11,956 bases of DNA from Gammaproteobacteria bacterium RIFCSPHIGHO2_12_FULL_37_14 (lineage in GTDB: Bacteria; Pseudomonadota; Gammaproteobacteria; DSM-16500): NCBI GenBank assembly GCA_001801485.1, contig MGXV01000093.1:1-11956 (forward strand), read 5' to 3'. How positions within the stretch are numbered: position 1 is the stretch's first letter; each line of letters begins with the position of its first letter. Below, piece after piece: positions 7,123-11,956 of the stretch. Both the position numbers and the translations under genes were made by a program. The notes beneath the pieces were generated by a model. That model saw only the letters and a list, made by a program, of their open reading frames with translations, was not told where the DNA came from and ran no database searches.

Positions 7123-8070
7123 GTGCCAGAAATAATGATTTTCAGAGGCAATGCCAATCAATTATTAGCTCAACGAGTCGCCGAAAACTTAAATCTACCG
7201 ATTGGGAAAGCACTAGTCGGTAGTTTTAGTGATGGCGAAACCATGGTTGAAATTCAGGAAAACGTACGTGGTAGAGATGTATTTATTATTCAATCCATTT
7301 GTGCTCCTTCCAATGATAGTTTAATGGAGCTAATTCTCCTTGCTGATGCACTACGTCGCGCTTCAGCTGCAAAAATTACCGCCGTTGTCCCGTATTTTGG
7401 TTATGCTCGTCAAGATCGACGCGTTCGTTCAGCGCGTGTGCCTATTACGGCAAAAATTGTAGCAGATGTCATGGCAGCCGTCGGCATTAGCCGATTAGTA
7501 ACGGTTGATCTACATGCAGATCAAATCCAAGGATTTTTTTATATGCCTGTCGATAACCTTTATAGCACTCCCATCATGCTAGATGATATTCATCAAAAAT
7601 CTTACCAAAATATTATGATTGTCTCTCCTGACGTAGGCGGCGTGATTCGTGCACGCGCTATTGCTAAGCGAGTTGCCGGAGCTGATCTGGCCATCATTGA
7701 TAAAAGACGTCCTCGACAAAACGAAGCCCAAGTCATGCATATCATTGGTGATGTCAAAGATCGAGATTGTATTATTGTTGATGACATTGTTGATACGGCA
7801 AGCACGCTTTGCCGTGCAGTAGAAGCCTTAAAAGAACATGGCGCTTCTAAAGTAGCGGCTTATATTACGCATCCTGTCTTGTCTGGTAAGGCTATTGAAA
7901 ACATTAATAATTCTCTTTTAGATGAAATTGTTGTCACTGATACTATCCCGCTCAGCGAAGAAGCCAAACAATGTTCCCGTATTCGCGGTCTGAGCTTAAG
8001 TCATATGGTAGCAGAAGCGATGCGACGAATTAGTGGAGCAGGTTCCTTGAGTCGGATGTTTTTGGACTAG
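7123..8070 (+). CDS. prs: Ribose-phosphate pyrophosphokinase (PRPP synthetase)
   Basis: Prs converts ribose-5-phosphate and ATP to PRPP, the precursor for purines, pyrimidines, histidine, tryptophan and NAD. The 315-residue length equals that of the E. coli enzyme. It starts at GTG (7123), with AAGGA 7 nt upstream. This start aligns [11 protein letters not shown] with the family N-terminus, so the later ATG at 7135 is less likely. Visible motifs are FSDGE (35-39), [10 protein letters not shown] (91-100), the PRPP synthetase signature [12 protein letters not shown] (128-139), the flexible-loop KRRPRQNEA (194-202) and the ribose-phosphate loop DDIVDTAST (220-228). It lies downstream of tRNA-Gln and upstream of rplY, with its own promoter candidate. 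Confidence 0.98.
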   Translation: MPEIMIFRGNANQLLAQRVAENLNLPIGKALVGSFSDGETMVEIQENVRGRDVFIIQSICAPSNDSLMELILLADALRRASAAKITAVVPYFGYARQDRRVRSARVPITAKIVADVMAAVGISRLVTVDLHADQIQGFFYMPVDNLYSTPIMLDDIHQKSYQNIMIVSPDVGGVIRARAIAKRVAGADLAIIDKRRPRQNEAQVMHIIGDVKDRDCIIVDDIVDTASTLCRAVEALKEHGASKVAAYITHPVLSGKAIENINNSLLDEIVVTDTIPLSEEAKQCSRIRGLSLSHMVAEAMRRISGAGSLSRMFLD

Positions 8071-8072
8071 CC

Positions 8073-8109
8073 ACACAGAATATCGCTTCCATCTCAGCAA
8101 AATCTGTGT
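8073..8109. repeat. Inverted repeat ACACAGA-N23-TCTGTGT after prs
   Basis: This is a perfect 7-bp inverted repeat with a 23-nt spacer (arms 8073-8079 and 8103-8109). The right arm runs into TAAAAT (8109-8114), a possible -10 for rplY with only a weak -35. It could be an operator or part of the prs mRNA 3' end. No T-run follows. Confidence 0.3.
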
Positions 8110-8122
8110 AAAATATGCCATC

Positions 8123-8147
8123 CTCCTCCTGGTCGCGGGTGGAGGAG
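8123..8147 (+). promoter_or_regulatory. Leader hairpin upstream of rplY
   Basis: CTCCTCC (8123-8129) and GGAGGAG (8141-8147) form a perfect 7-bp stem around an 11-nt G-rich loop. It is followed by TTGTCTTATT, which is only moderately T-rich. It may be a weak terminator after prs or a structured rplY leader. The left arm is an anti-Shine-Dalgarno-like CCTCC, so it could also pair with the purine-rich rplY ribosome binding site near 8174. Confidence 0.4.
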
Positions 8148-8185
8148 TTGTCTTATTAAACTTAACCTAAAGTGGGGTAAAAACA

Positions 8186-8875
8186 ATGGCATTAACCAAT
8201 AAGTTTGAAGTTGAAGCTACTGTTCGCCAGAGTCAACACATAGGGAAAGGTGCGAGCCGCCGCCTACGCCGGAATGAAAAACTTCCTGGTATTGTTTATG
8301 GTGGTGGTAAGACTCCTGTTTCTCTAACATTTGAACATAATAAAGTAGCTAAAGTGCTTGAAAATGAGGCCTTTTATTCACACATTATCACACTGAAAAT
8401 TGATTCCGAGTCTGAACGCGTTATTTTAAAAGATATTCAACGACACTCTTATAAACCCCGCTTATTACATATTGATTTTCTACGTGTAAGAGCCGATGAA
8501 AAATTGCATATGCACGTTCCTTTGCACTTTTTGGGTGGAGAAAAAGCACCTGGTATGAAAGATGCTGGTGGTCTTATCTCTCATATTATGAGTGATGCTG
8601 AAGTATCTTGTTTCCCAGATGACTTACCTGAATACCTTGAACTTGATATTTCTAACATGCAATTAAATCAAATTTTGCATTTATCTGATATTCCTTTGCC
8701 TAAAGGCGTAGAGTTAGTGGATCTTTTACACGATAATAATAAGCCTGTTGTATCCATTCACATGCCACGTATTGAAAAAGAACCTGAGCTAACGGAAGCG
8801 CCAATTTCAGCTGAAGTTCCTGCAATTGAGCAAAAAGCTGAGGGTGAGGAAGAAGAGAAGAAAGACGAGAAATAA
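8186..8875 (+). CDS. rplY: 50S ribosomal protein L25, long CTC/TL5 form
   Basis: L25 binds 5S rRNA in the large subunit. The product has 229 residues, so it is the two-domain TL5/CTC type rather than the 94-residue enterobacterial type. Residues 1-95 form the 5S-binding L25 domain (EVEATVRQSQ, GKGASRRLRRNEKLPGIVYG, HIDFLRV). Residues about 100-195 form the beta-rich C-terminal domain (LHFLGGEKAPGMKDAGG, ELDISNM). The last 30 residues are a strongly acidic, then Lys-rich tail. AAGTGGGG lies upstream of the ATG. It is followed 21 bp later by pth, and a leader hairpin precedes it. Confidence 0.97.
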   Translation: MALTNKFEVEATVRQSQHIGKGASRRLRRNEKLPGIVYGGGKTPVSLTFEHNKVAKVLENEAFYSHIITLKIDSESERVILKDIQRHSYKPRLLHIDFLRVRADEKLHMHVPLHFLGGEKAPGMKDAGGLISHIMSDAEVSCFPDDLPEYLELDISNMQLNQILHLSDIPLPKGVELVDLLHDNNKPVVSIHMPRIEKEPELTEAPISAEVPAIEQKAEGEEEEKKDEK

Positions 8876-8896
8876 GTGTAGGGAGTGAACATTTGC

Positions 8897-9487
8897 ATGA
8901 CATCTCCCATACAACTCATTGTAGGATTAGCTAATCCGGGGAAAGAATACGCAGAAACCCGCCATAATGCAGGTGCATGGTTTGTTGAAAATATTGCAAA
9001 GGGTTCTGGTACTACTTTGCGTCTGGAAACCAAATGTCATGGTTTGCATGGTCTCGCGCATTTCTCAAACCATATTTGTCATTTGCTCATTCCATCCACT
9101 TTCATGAATCGCAGTGGCCAAGCTGTGCAAGCCTGTGCGCATTATCACAAAATCATACCGGAATCGATTTTGATTGTGCATGATGATATTGATTTGCCTG
9201 TAGGTAGCATCAAATTAAAATTTGATGGTGGCGATGGTGGTCATAATGGTTTAAAAGACATTATATCCCATTTAAACACGAAACAATTTTATCGCTTAAG
9301 AATTGGTATTGGTCATCCTGGAAATAGTAAAGATGTTGAAGAGTATGTTTTAAATAAACCATCTAAATCAGATCAACAAAGTATTCGTCAGGTTTTATTA
9401 CAAGCAGAAGACATTTTACCTTTATTATTCAGCGGTGAAATTTCTAAAGCCATGCAAACATTACATACCGTAACAAAAGACATTTAA
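8897..9487 (+). CDS. pth: Peptidyl-tRNA hydrolase
   Basis: Pth cleaves peptidyl-tRNAs that drop off ribosomes, recycling tRNA. The ATG at 8897 gives 196 residues beginning MTSPIQLIVGLANPGKEYAE, the normal family N-terminus. An upstream in-frame GTG at 8885 would add four residues but has its ribosome binding site directly abutting, so it is less likely. GGAG lies 11 nt before the ATG. Active-site residues are present: N13, catalytic H23 (TRHNAG), N71 (STFMNRSGQAV), D96 (VHDDIDLP) and N117 (GGDGGHNGLK), matching the E. coli N10/H20/N68/D93/N114 set. It is co-directional with rplY and ychF at gaps of just over 20 bp, which suggests one transcript. Confidence 0.97.
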   Translation: MTSPIQLIVGLANPGKEYAETRHNAGAWFVENIAKGSGTTLRLETKCHGLHGLAHFSNHICHLLIPSTFMNRSGQAVQACAHYHKIIPESILIVHDDIDLPVGSIKLKFDGGDGGHNGLKDIISHLNTKQFYRLRIGIGHPGNSKDVEEYVLNKPSKSDQQSIRQVLLQAEDILPLLFSGEISKAMQTLHTVTKDI

Positions 9488-9510
9488 CTTAAATTCGGCA
9501 GGAGTACAAA

Positions 9511-10602
9511 ATGGCTTTACAATGTGGCATTGTTGGCTTACCGAATGTTGGTAAATCAACGTTATTTAATTGTCTGACTAAAGCACAAGTATCGGCTGCT
9601 AATTATCCTTTTTGCACAATTGAGCCAAATGTTGGTGTCGTTGCCGTACCTGATCCACGTCTCGATAAAATTGCTGCTATTGTCAAACCTCAAAGAATTT
9701 TGCCAACTACTGTTGAGTTTGTCGATATTGCCGGATTGGTAAAAGGCGCCGCTCAAGGTGAAGGGCTGGGTAATAAATTTTTAGCTCATATTCGTGAAAC
9801 GAATGCTATTATTCATGTGGTCCGATGTTTTGAAGACGATAATGTGACTCATGTGTCTGGCAAAATTTCTCCTATGCAAGATATCGATACGATCAACACC
9901 GAACTAGCCCTTGCTGATTTAGAAACAGTTGATCGTGCTTTACTACGTTCGAATAAAACAGGAAGGTCTGGCGATAAAGCAGCGATCATAGAGTCTGCAT
10001 TGCTTGAACGCGTAAAAAATCAACTCAATCAAGGTAAACCTGCGCGCACACTTGAATTGACTAAAGAAGAAAAAATTTTAGTAGACTCTCTACATCTTTT
10101 AACCTTGAAACCCACTTTATATGCAGCAAATGTATCAGAAAAAGGTTTTACTCAAAATCCTTTGCTTGATGAAGTGAGAAAAATTGCTGCGGCTGAAAAA
10201 GCTGAAGTAATTGTTATCTGCGCTGCAATCGAAGCTGAAATCGCTGAGTTAGATGATAATGAAAAACAAATCTTCCTTGATGAATTAAATTTACAAGAAC
10301 CTGGTCTTGATCGCCTAATCCATACTGGATATAAATTATTAAATCTGGAAACTTATTTTACTGCTGGAGAAAAAGAAGTACGCGCTTGGACGATTCCAGT
10401 CCATGCTACTGCTCCTCAAGCCGCTGGGGTGATTCATACTGATTTTGAAAAAGGGTTTATTCGAGCTGAAGTAATTTCATATGAAGACTTTATTCGATAT
10501 AAGGGCGAAGCCGGTGCAAAAGAAGCAGGAAAGTGGCGCTTAGAAGGGAAAGATTATATCGTCCAAGATGGTGATATTATACATTTTAGATTTAATGTAT
10601 AA
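9511..10602 (+). CDS. ychF: Ribosome-associated ATPase YchF (Obg family, OLA1-like)
   Basis: YchF is a universal P-loop ATPase that binds ribosomes and is linked to stress responses; its exact role is unsettled. The length of 363 residues is typical. The P-loop is GLPNVGKST (9-17), switch II is DIAGLVKGA (72-80), and the G4 position is NVSE (207-210) instead of NKxD, which explains ATP preference in this family. A leucine (L76) follows the DxxG glycine, as in HAS-type enzymes. A TGS domain ends the protein ([17 protein letters not shown] through [11 protein letters not shown]). AGGAG lies 6 nt before the ATG. It follows pth by 23 bp, the conserved pth-ychF pair. The stop codon lies inside a long hairpin. 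Confidence 0.98.
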   Translation: MALQCGIVGLPNVGKSTLFNCLTKAQVSAANYPFCTIEPNVGVVAVPDPRLDKIAAIVKPQRILPTTVEFVDIAGLVKGAAQGEGLGNKFLAHIRETNAIIHVVRCFEDDNVTHVSGKISPMQDIDTINTELALADLETVDRALLRSNKTGRSGDKAAIIESALLERVKNQLNQGKPARTLELTKEEKILVDSLHLLTLKPTLYAANVSEKGFTQNPLLDEVRKIAAAEKAEVIVICAAIEAEIAELDDNEKQIFLDELNLQEPGLDRLIHTGYKLLNLETYFTAGEKEVRAWTIPVHATAPQAAGVIHTDFEKGFIRAEVISYEDFIRYKGEAGAKEAGKWRLEGKDYIVQDGDIIHFRFNV

Positions 10603-10607
10603 TCACC
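10570..10607. terminator. Hairpin at the ychF-rlmB convergence, overlapping the ychF stop
   Basis: GGTGA+TTATACATT (10570-10585, with a 2-nt TA bulge) pairs with AATGTATAA+TCACC (10594-10607) across an 8-nt loop, giving 14 base pairs. The TAA stop of ychF (10600-10602) is in the right arm, and the rlmB stop lies 15 bp beyond on the other strand. The hairpin can form in either transcript, but no T-run follows on either side. It may therefore act as an mRNA 3'-end stabiliser or a weak bidirectional terminator. Confidence 0.5.
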
Positions 10608-10621
10608 AATCAATATATCGC

Positions 10622-11371
10622 TTAATTGCGCTGCCTAATTACTTCAAATAAAAAAATTCCGCTTGCAACAGAAACATTGAGACTAGAAACGCTACCTTGC
10701 ATGGGAATTTTGATGAGCACATCACAATGTTCGCGTGTCAATCGACGCAAGCCTGTTCCTTCTGCACCCAGTACAATGGCAACTGGGCCAGATAAATCCG
10801 TTTGAAAAAGCGTTTTTGGCGCTTCTGCATCTGCACCATAAATCCATATTCCAAGCTCTTTTAATATTTCGATCGCTCGCACTAAATTCGTTACTTGCAC
10901 AAAAGGTATCGTTTCAGTCGCACCACTTGCTACTTTACTGACTACGGAAGTTAATCCTACCGATTTATCTTTAGGCGCAATAATCGCGTGTACGCCAGCA
11001 GCATCTGCCGAACGGAAACATGCACCTAGATTATGTGGATCTTGCACGCCATCTAATACCAACACCAATGGTGGAACAGTTAAATTTTCTAATAAATGTT
11101 TTAAATCGCGTTCTGTATAAGTTTGAGCCTGTTTACAAGAAGCAATGATGCCTTGATGATTCACTTCTTCCAGCAGGTTATCAATTTCTTGTCGAGAAAG
11201 ATATTCAAGGGGAATATGGTTCATTTTAGCTAATTGAATAATAGATTCTATTCTTTGATCGCGTCGATCTTTTTGTACATATAAATGCGTAATACTTTCT
11301 GCTCTATGTTTGAGTAATGATTCGACCGGATGAAAGCCGAAAATAAATGGTTGTTTATTAGAAAACTTCAT
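10622..11371 (-). CDS. rlmB: 23S rRNA (guanosine-2251-2'-O)-methyltransferase RlmB (SpoU family)
   Basis: RlmB 2'-O-methylates a guanosine in the 23S rRNA P-loop using S-adenosylmethionine. It has 249 residues, close to the usual length. The N-terminal rRNA-binding domain (about 8-80) begins FIFGFHPVESLL. The SPOUT catalytic domain follows with motif 1 GVQDPHNLGACFRSADAAGV (N114, R120), motif 2 IVLGAEGTGL (E204) and motif 3 SSLNVSVASGIFLFE (229-243), forming the knotted cofactor site. Other SpoU 2'-O-methyltransferases share these motifs, but the N-terminal domain and length favour RlmB. It is convergent with ychF and divergent from argR. Its upstream region contains TATAAT overlapping an ARG-box palindrome, so ArgR may influence it. 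Confidence 0.95.
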   Translation of the reverse strand: MKFSNKQPFIFGFHPVESLLKHRAESITHLYVQKDRRDQRIESIIQLAKMNHIPLEYLSRQEIDNLLEEVNHQGIIASCKQAQTYTERDLKHLLENLTVPPLVLVLDGVQDPHNLGACFRSADAAGVHAIIAPKDKSVGLTSVVSKVASGATETIPFVQVTNLVRAIEILKELGIWIYGADAEAPKTLFQTDLSGPVAIVLGAEGTGLRRLTREHCDVLIKIPMQGSVSSLNVSVASGIFLFEVIRQRN

Positions 11372-11408
11372 GTGCTTCTTAATATTGATGGCAAATGGAA
11401 TATCAAAC

Positions 11409-11426
11409 TTCGAATAAATATTCGTT
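11409..11426. promoter_or_regulatory. ARG box 1 (ArgR operator)
   Basis: This 18-bp site is centred on CGAATAAATATTCG, a near-perfect palindrome with the invariant GAAT-wwww-ATTC core of the ARG box; only the flanking T and A are changed, to C and G. It lies in the rlmB-argR divergent gap. It pairs with box 2 after a 2-bp gap, as expected for an ArgR hexamer operator. Confidence 0.75.
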
Positions 11427-11428
11427 AT

Positions 11429-11446
11429 TCTGTATGATTATACATT
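11429..11446. promoter_or_regulatory. ARG box 2 (ArgR operator)
   Basis: This site is centred on TGTAT-GATT-ATACA (11431-11444), which matches TGAAT-wwww-ATTCA at 8 of 10 arm positions. Its centre is 20 bp from that of box 1. It touches the -35 of the argR promoter candidate and covers a minus-strand TATAAT, so a bound ArgR would be placed to block both promoters. Confidence 0.65.
11437..11442 (-). promoter_or_regulatory. Candidate rlmB -10 element
   Basis: A perfect TATAAT is found on the minus strand, about 65 bp before the rlmB ATG. No good -35 sits at 16-18 bp upstream, so the call rests on the hexamer alone. It is inside ARG box 2. Confidence 0.35.
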
Positions 11447-11474
11447 TGCGAGAAAAAGACAATACTTGTAGAAT
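11446..11474 (+). promoter_or_regulatory. Candidate argR promoter
   Basis: TTGCGA (11446-11451, 4 of 6) and TAGAAT (11469-11474, 5 of 6) are separated by exactly 17 bp. Transcription would start near 11481, about 20 nt before the argR ATG. The two ARG boxes lie directly upstream, with box 2 touching the -35, as expected for autorepression. Confidence 0.55.
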
Positions 11475-11501
11475 AAGAAAATAGATGGAAGGATAAAAAT
11501 C

Positions 11502-11954
11502 ATGGCAAAAAAAAATCATAGCAAAATTAATCTGGTTGTTGCCATTCAAGATTTATTACAAAAAAAGATGGTAAGAACCCAAGATGAAATCAAAAAAATC
11601 CTACAAAAACAAGGATTTCAAGTTAATCAAGTCAAGATCTCGCGGATATTGCATAAATTAGGTGCCATTAAGATGAGTGAGGGAAATCAAATTGTCTACC
11701 GTTTACCTACTGAGCTCATTGCCATTACTCCTCAAGATCAATTAAAACAACTCGTGTTAAATATTACTCATAATGAAACGCTCATTATCATTCAAACTTC
11801 ACCTGGTTCGGCACAATTGGTTGCACGCTTACTCGATCAAAAAAATGTTTCGGGTATGCTTGGAACAATTGCGGGTGATGATACAATATTTATCGCTCCA
11901 GAAAAAACTAAGCAAATTAATAAGCTTTATCAAGCTATTCGCGAAATATTCTGA
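11502..11954 (+). CDS. argR: Arginine repressor ArgR
   Basis: ArgR is an arginine-sensing hexameric DNA-binding protein that represses arginine biosynthesis or transport genes and assists cer-type recombination in some bacteria. The 150-residue ORF is complete. The winged-helix DNA-binding domain covers residues about 8-70, with the recognition region VNQVKISRILHKLGAIK aligning to the E. coli NINQSKVSRMLTKFGAV segment. The C-terminal arginine-binding and hexamerisation domain (about 78-150) contains TSPGSAQLVARLLD and GTIAGDDTIFI (121-131), where D126 and D127 are the expected arginine ligands. AAGGA lies 8 nt upstream of the ATG. Two ARG boxes in the promoter indicate autoregulation. Its targets are outside the window; in related genomes arginine transporter genes often lie nearby. 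Confidence 0.97.
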   Translation: MAKKNHSKINLVVAIQDLLQKKMVRTQDEIKKILQKQGFQVNQVKISRILHKLGAIKMSEGNQIVYRLPTELIAITPQDQLKQLVLNITHNETLIIIQTSPGSAQLVARLLDQKNVSGMLGTIAGDDTIFIAPEKTKQINKLYQAIREIF

Positions 11955-11956
11955 AA

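Noticed and set aside
7602..7805. 67-residue minus-strand ORF inside prs
   Set aside because: It is antisense to the conserved PRPP synthetase core and has no ribosome binding site or recognisable product.
8758..9033. 91-residue minus-strand ORF spanning the rplY-pth junction
   Set aside because: It is antisense to two well-supported genes. Its Ser/Phe-rich composition mirrors the acidic tail of L25.

Overview
The window is AT-rich DNA that reads as a gammaproteobacterial chromosome. The block hemA-prfA / lolB / tRNA-Gln / prs-rplY-pth-ychF, followed by rlmB and argR, is a housekeeping arrangement known from gammaproteobacteria including Legionella and Coxiella. The low GC content and a large leucine-rich-repeat, ankyrin and coiled-coil protein at the left edge point to a host-associated member of Legionellales or a relative. 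That assignment is inferred from protein style and gene order, not from a marker-gene comparison.

Layout. Positions 2-3139 (minus) hold one long accessory gene for a 1045-residue modular protein that looks like a secreted effector. It carries a 42-bp in-frame tandem repeat near its 3' end. Positions 3140-3802 are a poorly coding gap with a REP-like palindrome, a weak terminator candidate, and one small gene or a pair of overlapping small ORFs that may be a single gene broken in an A7 run. Positions 3803-6147 (minus) hold prfA and hemA, overlapping by ATGA. hemA diverges from lolB (6263-6877, plus) across about 115 bp with overlapping candidate promoters. Next come tRNA-Gln(UUG) and the rightward series prs, rplY, pth, ychF. 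ychF converges on rlmB (minus) over a long hairpin that contains the ychF stop codon. rlmB diverges from argR (plus), whose complete coding sequence ends two bases before the window edge.

Function. Most genes are core: translation termination (prfA), peptidyl-tRNA recycling (pth), ribosome structure and modification (rplY, rlmB, ychF), tetrapyrrole entry (hemA), lipoprotein localisation (lolB) and PRPP supply (prs). argR adds amino-acid control. The rlmB-argR gap holds two good ARG-box palindromes separated by 2 bp, just upstream of a plausible argR promoter and over a TATAAT that could serve rlmB.

Points deserving a second look are the putative effector and its repeat, the possible frameshifted small gene, the absence of prmC after prfA and of ispE between lolB and tRNA-Gln, and the ARG-box operator. 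I found no CRISPR array, phage genes, toxin-antitoxin pair, intact transposase or other clearly new multi-gene system.
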